Below are positions 28,207-36,845 of a DNA stretch of 64,000 bases, in pieces; positions within the stretch are counted from its first letter, which is position 1, and every line of letters begins with the position of its first letter. A program made the translations under genes and the position numbers. The notes beneath the pieces are model-generated. The model saw only the letters and a list, made by a program, of their open reading frames with translations, did not search any database and was not told the DNA's origin. Source of the stretch: Alcanivoracaceae bacterium (GTDB lineage: Bacteria; Pseudomonadota; Gammaproteobacteria; Xanthomonadales; Marinicellaceae); assembly GCA_016744455.1 (NCBI GenBank), contig JADGEI010000004.1:116562-180561 (forward strand), in the 5' to 3' direction.

Positions 28207-28716
28207 ATGAGATTACTATTAATTCTAATTGCGTTTAATGTTGTGGCCAAAGAACCTCGTTTAATTACAGGTTACGGAGATTTCAAACCTGTTGCAGATA
28301 CATCTTTCAAAACACCAAAAAAGATAAAGGCTGTTTTTGATGTTTATACCTCTGATGAAGATAACGAAGAAGTTAATCGTGGAATTAATACCGTAGCTCG
28401 TTTTTTAAATATGCATATCGACGCCGGTGTTAAGAAAAAAAACATCAAAGCCGCTTTAATTCTGCATGGGAAAGCAGGTAAAGACATATTGAATCATGAA
28501 GCTTATAATAAACGATTTATAACCAACAACCCTAACGCTGAACTTTTAACAAAACTACACGATGCAGGAGTGCAAATCATTGTCTGTGGACAAACTGTTG
28601 AATTTCGTGGCTATAAACGCAATGAAATCCTAGATTTTATTGACGTGTCTTTATCTGCCATCACGGCATTGGTTAGTTTGCAATCTCAAGGTTACCAATT
28701 AATTACATTTAACTAA
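28207..28716 (+). CDS. Exported DsrE/DsrF-like protein
   Basis: 169 residues from the ATG at 28207, preceded by GAGAAAC. The N-terminus MRLLLILIAFNVVAKEPRL is a signal peptide, so the product is periplasmic, unlike cytosolic DsrE sulfur carriers. The fold signature is KAVFDVYTSDEDNEE, then NIKAALILHGKAG and HDAGVQIIVCGQTVEFRGY, with a single cysteine in the position of the DsrE active site. Family members bind or transfer sulfur. It lies 18 bases before modB and may be co-transcribed with the molybdate transporter. Confidence 0.75.
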   Translation: MRLLLILIAFNVVAKEPRLITGYGDFKPVADTSFKTPKKIKAVFDVYTSDEDNEEVNRGINTVARFLNMHIDAGVKKKNIKAALILHGKAGKDILNHEAYNKRFITNNPNAELLTKLHDAGVQIIVCGQTVEFRGYKRNEILDFIDVSLSAITALVSLQSQGYQLITFN

Positions 28717-28734
28717 CCCCTAAGCTAAAAACAC

Positions 28735-29409
28735 ATGTTAACAACTGACCTTTCTTCTCTTTGGCTTAGTTTTAAATTAGCCACTGTTACAGTATTAATT
28801 TTGTTATTTATTGGCATCCCATTAGCAAAATGGCTAGCTTTTTCTCGGTCTAGGTTTATACCATTTGTTAATTCCATTGTAGTATTACCTTTAGTGTTAC
28901 CTCCTACTGTGTTGGGTTTTTATTTATTAAGCGTTATGCGGAACGATTCATGGCTTGGTTCACTGTTTTTAAAATTTACCGACTCTCAACTTATCTTCAG
29001 TTTCACTGGATTGGTGATAGCTTCTGTGGTGTATTCCTTACCGTTTGTCGTTCAACCTATGATAGCAACTTTTAATACAATTGGATTAAACACCCTGAGA
29101 ACAGCACAGTCCATCGGAGCAAATAAACGCACTATTTTTTGGAAAATCATATTGCCTTTATCAAAAAACGGCATCATCTCAGCCGCAATACTCGGTTTTG
29201 TGCACACTTTAGGAGAGTTTGGCGTGGTACTCATGATTGGTGGCAACATACCCAATCAAACCCGTGTCGTTTCGATTGAAATATTCAATCACGTAGAAAG
29301 CCTTGAATTAGAGCACGCCAATCACCTTTCGTTAATCTTACTTACACTCTCTTTTGCAGTCATATTTTGGATGAATAGTAACAACAAAAATAGCCAGATT
29401 GCTCGATGA
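28735..29409 (+). CDS. modB: Molybdate ABC transporter permease ModB
   Basis: 224 residues, the E. coli ModB size, with about five membrane helices. LPLVLPPTVLGFYLL (51-65) and the EAA loop TAQSIGANKRTIFWKIILPL (123-142) are typical, and FVHTLGEFGVVLMIGGNIP near the end is characteristic of ModB. It overlaps modC by four bases. The binding-protein gene modA usually precedes modB; here the DsrE-type gene occupies that place. Confidence 0.92.
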   Translation: MLTTDLSSLWLSFKLATVTVLILLFIGIPLAKWLAFSRSRFIPFVNSIVVLPLVLPPTVLGFYLLSVMRNDSWLGSLFLKFTDSQLIFSFTGLVIASVVYSLPFVVQPMIATFNTIGLNTLRTAQSIGANKRTIFWKIILPLSKNGIISAAILGFVHTLGEFGVVLMIGGNIPNQTRVVSIEIFNHVESLELEHANHLSLILLTLSFAVIFWMNSNNKNSQIAR

Positions 29410-30320
29410 AAGTTGCTATACAGAATTCAAAATTTAACTACTCTTATCAGTTTACTACAAACACGTCAGGTATCATTGGAGTCTATGGCATATCAGGCAG
29501 TGGTAAATCAAGTTTATTAGATGCACTGGCTGGATACGATGATAATATGATTGGAACGATTGAGTTTAATGGTAAATCCAGGTCAGGTATAACACAAAGC
29601 TGTTACATGAACCAATCCCCTATTCTATTCGAACATTGGACAATTGAACAAAACTTAAACTTTGTTAAAAAATACCACAATCAACCGTATGACGAATTAC
29701 TTAAACTATTGGAGTGTGAACATCTTTTAACTGCCTATCCACGCCAATTATCAGGTGGAGAAAAGCAGCGAATTACATTAATTCGAACACTAGTACAAAT
29801 TAAAAAAAATAGTTTAGTCTTGTTAGATGAACCATTTTCAGCACTTGATATATCGATAAGAAAAAAGGCATTAAACTTACTTAGCCAAAACAAAAATTGT
29901 TTAATCTTTTTAGTTACGCACGAGATTTCAGAATTATACCAAGTAGCTGATGAGATTTTATATATTAAGAACAACGCAATTGCATTACATGAAAATAGTG
30001 AAATTTGCATGGCGAGTGGCTTTGAAAATTTACCAATAGCTAGCAAACTAATATTGGAAAACAAACACCATATCATATATGCCGATAATGTAAGTATATC
30101 CTTAATGGTTAATAATAAGAGTAGTATACAGCATCAGCTCCCTGTAAAAATTACCACCATAAAAATAACAAAAAAGGGTGTATTATTGGTTTTAGAGTAT
30201 GATAGTAAAATCAAACAACATCTATATGCTCAAATTACACTTGATTCATTTAACAAACTCAAATTAGAAAAAACACAGCGAGTGATAGCAAACTTTAAAG
30301 CCTTGTCTTACCACGATTAA
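29406..30320 (+). CDS. modC: Molybdate ABC transporter ATP-binding protein ModC
   Basis: 304 residues, shorter than the ~350 of E. coli ModC. Walker A GISGSGKSSL, signature LSGGEKQR, Walker B LVLLDEPFSALD and the switch histidine LVTHE are all present, so it should hydrolyse ATP. The C-terminal ~70 residues contain YADNVSISL and QLPVKITTIK, the single Mop/TOBE-like oxyanion-binding domain of ModC. It is co-translated with modB. SlyX is encoded 13 bases after its stop. Confidence 0.88.
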   Translation: MKVAIQNSKFNYSYQFTTNTSGIIGVYGISGSGKSSLLDALAGYDDNMIGTIEFNGKSRSGITQSCYMNQSPILFEHWTIEQNLNFVKKYHNQPYDELLKLLECEHLLTAYPRQLSGGEKQRITLIRTLVQIKKNSLVLLDEPFSALDISIRKKALNLLSQNKNCLIFLVTHEISELYQVADEILYIKNNAIALHENSEICMASGFENLPIASKLILENKHHIIYADNVSISLMVNNKSSIQHQLPVKITTIKITKKGVLLVLEYDSKIKQHLYAQITLDSFNKLKLEKTQRVIANFKALSYHD

Positions 30321-30333
30321 CTAAAATAATACT

Positions 30334-30537
30334 ATGAAAAATAAAATAATAGAAATAGAAACCAAACTAGCCTTCGCTGAAGAATCTATCGAACAACTCA
30401 ATGATGTCATTATTTCTCAACAGAAATCAATAGATAAAATAACAAGAATGTTAAAACAATTAGACAAAAAAGTTGAAGAAGAATCACAACATTGGCAACA
30501 ACAAAACCCTATCGATGAAACGCCTCCACACTATTAA
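30334..30537 (+). CDS. slyX: SlyX family protein
   Basis: 67 residues forming a single coiled coil. Residues 7-50 follow the SlyX pattern (ETKLAFAEESIEQLNDVI, then QQKSIDKI), and the protein ends with the diagnostic PPHY. Function is unknown in the family. Its stop overlaps the stop of the convergent tadA by four bases. Confidence 0.88.
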   Translation: MKNKIIEIETKLAFAEESIEQLNDVIISQQKSIDKITRMLKQLDKKVEEESQHWQQQNPIDETPPHY

Positions 30538-30989
30538 TTTTTTCTTCTTTTTTTGAAAAACTGCTGTAGTAGTTGAGCACAGTTTAATTCTAGAATTCCA
30601 CCTGTGATTTCCACTTTATGGTTATGGTAAGCTTTATCAAAACAGTTTTCACGCGTTCCTGCCATCCCCGTTTTTTGATCGTATGCACCAAAAACGACAT
30701 GACTGATACGAGCATGTACAATAGCACCCACACACATCATACAGGGTTCTAAAGTTACATATAGTGTTGTATCAACTAAGCGATAATTTTCAATAGCGAG
30801 ACCAGTATTTCTAATTGCTTGGATTTCAGCGTGTGCAGAAGCATCACAATCATTAACAACACGGTTATACCCTGAGCCAATTACTTTATTATCTTTTACA
30901 ATAATTGCGCCAACAGGAACTTCATCATTTTTTTCTGCTTTTTTAGCCATTTCTATGGCCTTTTTCATCCAAAGTTGATGGTTATGCAT
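30534..30989 (-). CDS. tadA: tRNA-specific adenosine deaminase TadA
   Basis: 151 residues. It deaminates A34 of tRNA-Arg to inosine. The zinc deaminase motifs are HAE (H53, E55) and PCMMC (C83, C86), with ALYVTLEP-like and FGAYDQKTG segments following in the usual order. It is slightly shorter than E. coli TadA. AGGGAC precedes the ATG, which lies inside the end of the GldG-like gene (eight-base overlap), so it is the last gene of that ABC operon. Confidence 0.95.
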   Translation of the reverse strand: MHNHQLWMKKAIEMAKKAEKNDEVPVGAIIVKDNKVIGSGYNRVVNDCDASAHAEIQAIRNTGLAIENYRLVDTTLYVTLEPCMMCVGAIVHARISHVVFGAYDQKTGMAGTRENCFDKAYHNHKVEITGGILELNCAQLLQQFFKKRRKN

Positions 30990-32190
30990 GCTTGTCCCTA
31001 TATTTTATCAAAGCTGTGACTAATAGCACTAATGGAATCACGATTAAAAATGTGATTGATAAGAATATCAGCTGCTTTTGGCTTAATAACAATTGTGTGT
31101 GATTATTAATTACCACAGGGACGTTAACTCTATTGTCGTAATAAAATAACCAATCCAGAATACGAGTTGTAAAATTTCTATTTGCAGCAACATTAATGTA
31201 TTGATTACTGATGAAGTCTGCATCCCCTGTTACTATTAATCGACTATTAGGCAATTGTTTGCTGACTGCTATAGGAACTCCCTGATTAGTTTTAACAATC
31301 GCCTGTGCGTTATTAGCAACTATTTCATTAGCTTCAGCAAAATAAACGGGTTGATTGAAGTTCTCAGTTATTTTATGATTTGAAAATTCAGATAATACAG
31401 TTGAATATTTTGTATTATCTAGCATTGTTTTTTTTCCTGTTACGGTATCATAAGCCAATTCTAGATATAGCTGCTTTTCTGACAATACGTCCTGCATCCA
31501 CCATATACTAATGCCTTGATCACTCTGTTTTTTAAGCCAGTTTACACTCGCTTCATCCAGTTGTATTGTTGGCGCTGGCAAAACGATAACTTTCACATTT
31601 TCAGGTAGTTGTACTGCAGTATTTAAAGGCATTCTTGCAATGTGGTAGCCAATTTTTTTTAAATAAACAAGCATTGTCGTAAGTCCTTTAGTCGATTCAT
31701 CATTGATAGACCTCATCCCAAATCCTTCAGCAATTACCAACCACTTATCCTCCTTAATACCCAACTTAAGAAGTGCATTAACTAAAGCTGTTTCAGATAA
31801 TTCTGTGATATTAATTTTCTTAACTTTATTTTCATCTTGGTATTTTAAGACCATTTCACCTTGCATGGATATAGCATTCAATGTTACTAAACTTGGATTA
31901 GTTACTGGATCAATAAATTCAAGTTTTAATTGTTTATTTACTTGGTAAAATTGTTTTATAAATTGGCTTATCTTTTTTGAAACTGCACTGTTTTTATTGC
32001 TGTATACTTCAATCTTAATTGAATCACCATTAACAAATGTTTTTATCAATTGTTTCGACTGCATTGATAAGTCGTTATTATGATCGAGATTAAAATTATA
32101 GTTTTGTTTTTCTAAAAATAAAAAAATAGAAAAAAACACCAAAGCCAACACAGTTAGTAATGCATATTTTTTCATCAATGTCTTTTTCAT
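30982..32190 (-). CDS. GldG-like auxiliary component of an ABC transporter
   Basis: 402 residues. One N-terminal helix (about 8-26) and one C-terminal helix (about 374-394) bracket an extracytoplasmic domain of ~340 residues. That domain contains KIEVYSNKNSAVSKK, LKLEFIDPVTNP and VKVIVLPAPTIQLDEASVNW, matching the ABC-type unknown/GldG-like domain also found beside DUF4350. It probably works with the two proteins encoded upstream to export or remodel an envelope component; substrate unknown. It overlaps the permease gene by four bases. Confidence 0.75.
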   Translation of the reverse strand: MKKTLMKKYALLTVLALVFFSIFLFLEKQNYNFNLDHNNDLSMQSKQLIKTFVNGDSIKIEVYSNKNSAVSKKISQFIKQFYQVNKQLKLEFIDPVTNPSLVTLNAISMQGEMVLKYQDENKVKKINITELSETALVNALLKLGIKEDKWLVIAEGFGMRSINDESTKGLTTMLVYLKKIGYHIARMPLNTAVQLPENVKVIVLPAPTIQLDEASVNWLKKQSDQGISIWWMQDVLSEKQLYLELAYDTVTGKKTMLDNTKYSTVLSEFSNHKITENFNQPVYFAEANEIVANNAQAIVKTNQGVPIAVSKQLPNSRLIVTGDADFISNQYINVAANRNFTTRILDWLFYYDNRVNVPVVINNHTQLLLSQKQLIFLSITFLIVIPLVLLVTALIKYRDKHA

Positions 32191-32933
32191 ATTGTATACC
32201 TTTTATGAAGCAACCTTAATCGTGTTAACGAAAGACTCAAAAAGGTACCACAAACAAAGAAAAAGATTGATGCCATATTAATAACTTCATTGTTTATCTG
32301 TTTAAAATGATAGAATGGAGAAATCACTTGAATCCAGTTTTTTCCCCACTCAACATTTGTAGTTGACTGCGATAATAACCATAAAAATATAAAAACAACA
32401 ATACATAACAAGATTGCAAAACCAGAATTGTCAACTAGGCATGATAATAACAATGCAATTGCTAACATCCACATTATGAATAATAATAAACTCATAATGA
32501 CTACAATTATTACAAGGAAATCAAGATTAGCAACATAAGCTAATACCATAATAGATAACACTACGGGTAATACAAACAAAAAAACGACAACCAAATTTGC
32601 TAAATATTTTTGCCTTACAATTTCCCACTCATTAAGCTGATTACTAACTATCATCGACCAACCATTGTTTGTATTCAAACGAGCAAAACTCAACCCGCCA
32701 ATAATAGCTATAATGAGCAGTTGTACCTTAGTTTGTGCTGTGATGACTGGTGTAACTATCCCCTGAAGAAGTGTTGGTGCATCACTCATACCAACAAATT
32801 TTATCTGCATTGCAGTAAATATATCCACTGACATTAAAAATGACCAACCACTTAAAAAGGCTGTTAAAGACATAATGACCCAAATAATTGGAGAGCGTAA
32901 ATAATACTTCAACTCAGATTGAAATAGGTTCAT
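32187..32933 (-). CDS. ABC transporter permease, GldF/ABC-2 type
   Basis: 248 residues with six predicted membrane helices. FQSELKYYLRSPIIWVIMSL opens the protein as in GldF and other ABC-2 permeases. The ARLNTNNGWSMIVSNQLNEWEIVRQKYLAN loop carries the conserved coupling region, and the helices end in a short basic tail. It is encoded between the ATPase and GldG-like genes with ATGA-type overlaps on both sides, forming a three-component transporter. Confidence 0.82.
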   Translation of the reverse strand: MNLFQSELKYYLRSPIIWVIMSLTAFLSGWSFLMSVDIFTAMQIKFVGMSDAPTLLQGIVTPVITAQTKVQLLIIAIIGGLSFARLNTNNGWSMIVSNQLNEWEIVRQKYLANLVVVFLFVLPVVLSIMVLAYVANLDFLVIIVVIMSLLLFIMWMLAIALLLSCLVDNSGFAILLCIVVFIFLWLLSQSTTNVEWGKNWIQVISPFYHFKQINNEVINMASIFFFVCGTFLSLSLTRLRLLHKRYTI

Positions 32934-33649
32934 GTATTATTCTCCATGTGTTTTAAGTAAACTTTTTCCAAGTCATAGTCAGGTGGTTTTATATTTTTTA
33001 ATTCTATATCATCGATTAAATGACCATTTTTCATAATCAAGACTCTATCACTAATAAGTTGTGCCTCAGCTAAATAGTGCGTTGACATAATAATGAGCAC
33101 ATCATTTTTTAGTTTGTTTATTATCGATCTGAATTCAATAATTAAATGCGGGTCCAAACCATTTAAGGGTTCATCTAATATAAGAACTTTAGGGTCATTT
33201 AATAAGGCTTGTGCCAAATTTAACCTTTGTTTGTAACCCAAGGAAAGTTTGTGTGTTCTTTTATTAACTACCGCTTGTAATTGACATCTATTGATTACAG
33301 AATCAATGGCTTTTTGACTTTCATCAATCTGATTTATAGTCGCTAGTAATTGCAATTGTTCTTTAACTGTTAATTCTGGCATAATTAATGCGGCTTCTGG
33401 CATATACCCAATTTGAGATTGATATTCTTTTCTGTTAAGTTCAGCATCTAATTGGTTTAAGATTACCCTACCTGATTGCCCATACAGTATTGCAGCTAAG
33501 GTTTTTAATAGAGTTGATTTACCTGCCCCATTTGGGCCTAATAAGGTAATTGTTTGCGGGTTCTTTAGTTCTAAACTTATTGAATTGAGAATGGTTTGTT
33601 TTTGATAAACATATGATAAAGATTCAATGACTAAATTAATATCTACCAT
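32930..33649 (-). CDS. ABC transporter ATP-binding protein
   Basis: 239 residues. Walker A GPNGAGKSTLLKTLA, Q-loop around YMPEAALIMPEL, signature LSLGYKQRLNLAQ, Walker B VLILDEPLNGLD and H-loop STHYLAEA are all intact. The LSLGYKQR signature fits CcmA/GldA-type exporters. It leads an operon with a permease, a GldG-like subunit and tadA. The gene starts 75 bases from the divergent desaturase gene. Confidence 0.9.
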   Translation of the reverse strand: MVDINLVIESLSYVYQKQTILNSISLELKNPQTITLLGPNGAGKSTLLKTLAAILYGQSGRVILNQLDAELNRKEYQSQIGYMPEAALIMPELTVKEQLQLLATINQIDESQKAIDSVINRCQLQAVVNKRTHKLSLGYKQRLNLAQALLNDPKVLILDEPLNGLDPHLIIEFRSIINKLKNDVLIIMSTHYLAEAQLISDRVLIMKNGHLIDDIELKNIKPPDYDLEKVYLKHMENNT

Positions 33650-33724
33650 TTAATTCTATTCTCCTCTCGACTAGTATGCAAAGAGACATTATAGTATGGC
33701 TTTTAGTTGAATAAATCATAAAGC

Positions 33725-34915
33725 ATGAATATATTGAATTTTTTACAAGAAGGCCTATTAAATTTTAGTTTATTTCAAATAGTCATAACTCTTTTGGTTG
33801 TTACTCAAATCACAATTCTTGGTGTAACCCTATATTTGCATAGAGAGCAGACACATAGAGGTGTTATTTTACACCCTGCGATACAACATTTTTTCAGGCT
33901 ACATATATGGATGACAACTGGGATGTTAACAAAAGATTGGGTTGCTATCCATCGAAAACATCATGCTAATTGTGAAACCGAAAATGATCCTCATTCGCCA
34001 CAATATCACGGCATAAAAAAAGTCTTGTATTCAGGTGTTGAACTCTACAAAAAAGAAAGGCTAAATAGTGAAACGTTAGAAAAATATGGGCATGGAACAC
34101 CTAATGATTGGTTGGAGAATCATCTCTATACTAAATACCACTATTTAGGAGTTGCCCTAATGTTGATTATTGACATTACTTTATTTGGAGTAATTGGACT
34201 TACTTTTTGGGCGATACAAATTGCTTGGATCCCATTCTTTGCAGCAGGAGTAATCAATGGACTTGCTCATTGGTCTGGCTACAGAAACTATTCAACAAAT
34301 GATTGTTCTACAAATCTTACACGATTTGCTGTATTTATCGGCGGTGAAGAACTACATAATAATCATCATGCCTTTCCATCATCTTGCAAGTTTTCACACA
34401 AGAAAGATGAATATGACTGGGGATGGTTCGTTATAAAAGCACTATGCAAATTAAAACTTGCAACGGTTAAAAGAGTTGTGTCTGAGATTGAACCAAGCAA
34501 TGAGTTAATCATAGATAACGAATCAGTAAAAGCCATGTTAGCTCATAAAGTGGGGTTATTGCAAGCTTATGTGAAAGATGTCATTAAGCCCACCCTGCAA
34601 AATGAACTAGGCAATAAGGCAAAGCAATTTAAAAAATCCAGTAACAAATTTTTAAACTCCATGTCAATTGATTGGCGATTTCTTGATGATGATGCACGTC
34701 ACTTATTTAAACAATACATACAAACCTCGCCTACAATTGAAGTTATCATACAATACAGAGAAGATTTAAAAGAAATTTGGACTTCAAAAGGGAAAACCAC
34801 AGATGAAATCATTGAATCAGTAAAAGAATGGTGTCATAAAGCCGAACAAAGTGGTGTTGAAGCCTTACAAATATATGCTAATAAATTACAAAGTTACCGT
34901 TTAAAAACAACATAA
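33725..34915 (+). CDS. Acyl-CoA/acyl-lipid delta-9-type fatty acid desaturase
   Basis: 396 residues with the three histidine boxes of di-iron membrane desaturases: HREQTH (39-44), HRKHH (76-80) and HNNHH (211-215). Membrane helices lie around 15-37, 142-165 and 166-185. GLAHWSGYRNYST and EELHNNHHAFPSSCKFS match stearoyl-CoA-desaturase-type bacterial enzymes. It introduces a double bond in membrane lipids. About 100 residues after the last box (helical, charged) exceed the catalytic core but are common in gammaproteobacterial homologues. It is monocistronic. Confidence 0.9.
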   Translation: MNILNFLQEGLLNFSLFQIVITLLVVTQITILGVTLYLHREQTHRGVILHPAIQHFFRLHIWMTTGMLTKDWVAIHRKHHANCETENDPHSPQYHGIKKVLYSGVELYKKERLNSETLEKYGHGTPNDWLENHLYTKYHYLGVALMLIIDITLFGVIGLTFWAIQIAWIPFFAAGVINGLAHWSGYRNYSTNDCSTNLTRFAVFIGGEELHNNHHAFPSSCKFSHKKDEYDWGWFVIKALCKLKLATVKRVVSEIEPSNELIIDNESVKAMLAHKVGLLQAYVKDVIKPTLQNELGNKAKQFKKSSNKFLNSMSIDWRFLDDDARHLFKQYIQTSPTIEVIIQYREDLKEIWTSKGKTTDEIIESVKEWCHKAEQSGVEALQIYANKLQSYRLKTT

Positions 34916-35005
34916 CTTCAATCAATTATTAAACTAAATATTTTAATTAAAATTTTTTGTCACTCAATTTCCAAATTAGACGTACTTTAATAGTAAGTAC
35001 ATACG

Positions 35006-36790
35006 ATGGAATACACAATGAAATATTTTTTACTGATTAGCCTGTTTTCAACAACCTTCAATGTAACAGCAGAAAACAAAAATTATTTAACCTTATACAA
35101 TAAATACAAACATATTTTCAACAAAGTACAATCTTCGAAAGGAAGTACTACATTTGCCTCTGTAGGTAATGACCCAACAACTTGTGATTTTGACACAATT
35201 CAGGCAGCAATTGACAGCGGTGTCGATGAAGTAAAAATTCAAATGTTACTCACCTTCAATGAAAATTTGACTATTCAAAATCAGAGCATTAAATTAGTAG
35301 GAGGATTCCTAAATTGTGCTTCTGCAAATAATGGCTTTGATGCAACGAGTGTATCTTATATTGATGGTAGTGATTTGGCTCCTGTTATCAATATAGATAA
35401 TGATAATTCTTTTTATGAAGTTTCAATTGATAATCTTTGGTTACAAAATGGTAATAGCGGCATTAATTTTTTAGGTGGAGGACTTGAAGCAAAAGGGATA
35501 CTAACGACCATTAGGATGGAAAATATTAGAGTGATTGATAATGCAGGTAGCGGTATTAATGTCGAAGATATTGACCAATTAATTATTAAAGATGCATATA
35601 TTGCCAATAACAACGCTATTGTAGGTGGAGGAATCGCCTGCTCTGCTACATTTGTAACTGTCTATGGTAAAGTTGATATTTCAAGCAACTCAGTTTCTTC
35701 TTCAGGTGGCGGAGTTTATGCCTATAATCAATGTAATTTTTCTATGTTTTCAGGCCAGCCACATCAAGCTACGGCTAGATCAGGCATAAAATTTAACACT
35801 AGCCCAAATCAAGGGGCAGGCATTTATGCCTATGATGGCTCTGAAATAAACCTCAATGGGGTAGAAGTTGATTTTGGCAATGGCCAGGTTCTTGGTGTTT
35901 CAAGCAGACCTGTATTTATTAGCTTTAATGATGCTGGCTCACATGGAGCTGGACTTTATCTATCTGGACCTAACACCCAAGCAAATTTAACTGGTGTTAA
36001 TTTTGAAAACAACGAATCTGAAACAGGAAATGGTGGTGGTATCGCCGTTTATGATCAGGCCTCATTAATTATCACTAGGTATGACTTACCTTGTTGGAGC
36101 GATATAAAGTGTAATAATTTCTTTTTTAATCTTTCTGGCACAGGGGCTAATGGTGGTGGAGCTATCTATGCAGAAAATAACTCAACTATTGCTTTAGGAA
36201 ATACTTATTTTGAAAAAAATTCAGCAACTTTTGGAACAGCCCTATGGATTACAGGAAGTACAACAGCAACTATTGAGGGTTCGGTATTTACAAATAATAA
36301 ATTTCACCAATCACGAACTGGTAACTATGTGATAGGTGTTGAATCTTCATCAGCACTGACAATAGGATTTAATACTTTTGTTGACAACCTTGCTTTAACA
36401 TCTACTATTGCCCTATTTGACTCTACCATGACCAATGCCGGTAATCTATTTTATGAATACGAAATGGCCTCGGTTTTAAGCCAATCATTGTCAACTGTTA
36501 CCAACAATTGTATTTTATCTCGTAATACAACTGGTTTAGTTGGAACGACAATTATTCAAAACCAATTTGATCCTTTTGTTGACCGAAATAACCAAGATTT
36601 TCACCTCGATGAAATGTTTGGTATGAGTGCAGTTGATTTATGTGACAGCTCTGTTTACAGTCCTTCTTTAAAAGACATGGATCATGAACCAAGAGGTATT
36701 GATATACCTTTGCCTAATAATAATGGTCCCTTTGATGTTGGAGCTGATGAATTTTTTATTGAAGAACTTTTTGCCAACGGTTTTGAATAG
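35006..36790 (+). CDS. Secreted right-handed beta-helix protein ending in a GFE tail
   Basis: 594 residues with a signal peptide (cleavage near NVTA). A start at the fifth codon (35018) is equally possible. From about 55 onward there are many short repeats of the parallel beta-helix kind: GGGVYAYNQ, GAGIYAYDGS, GAGLYLSG, GGGIAVYD, GGGAIYAENNS. It ends with PFDVGADEF, the choice-of-anchor-Q-type end of such domains. The final residues EELFANGFE match a short C-terminal tail (FxxGFE) that I recall on many secreted proteins of Lysobacterales/Marinicella. Its role may be surface attachment or carbohydrate binding; no lyase catalytic residues can be assigned. Confidence 0.78.
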   Translation: MEYTMKYFLLISLFSTTFNVTAENKNYLTLYNKYKHIFNKVQSSKGSTTFASVGNDPTTCDFDTIQAAIDSGVDEVKIQMLLTFNENLTIQNQSIKLVGGFLNCASANNGFDATSVSYIDGSDLAPVINIDNDNSFYEVSIDNLWLQNGNSGINFLGGGLEAKGILTTIRMENIRVIDNAGSGINVEDIDQLIIKDAYIANNNAIVGGGIACSATFVTVYGKVDISSNSVSSSGGGVYAYNQCNFSMFSGQPHQATARSGIKFNTSPNQGAGIYAYDGSEINLNGVEVDFGNGQVLGVSSRPVFISFNDAGSHGAGLYLSGPNTQANLTGVNFENNESETGNGGGIAVYDQASLIITRYDLPCWSDIKCNNFFFNLSGTGANGGGAIYAENNSTIALGNTYFEKNSATFGTALWITGSTTATIEGSVFTNNKFHQSRTGNYVIGVESSSALTIGFNTFVDNLALTSTIALFDSTMTNAGNLFYEYEMASVLSQSLSTVTNNCILSRNTTGLVGTTIIQNQFDPFVDRNNQDFHLDEMFGMSAVDLCDSSVYSPSLKDMDHEPRGIDIPLPNNNGPFDVGADEFFIEELFANGFE

Positions 36791-36807
36791 CCTTTATTTC
36801 CCGCGAC

Positions 36808-36835
36808 AAGCAAGGTAACTGTTCTTATCTTGCTT
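36808..36835. terminator. Hairpin between convergent beta-helix and galU genes
   Basis: AAGCAAGGTAA and TTATCTTGCTT form an 11-pair stem (one G-T pair) around CTGTTC. There is no strong T-run on either side, but the position between two stop codons suits a shared terminator. Confidence 0.5.
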
Positions 36836-36845
36836 AAACTAAATA

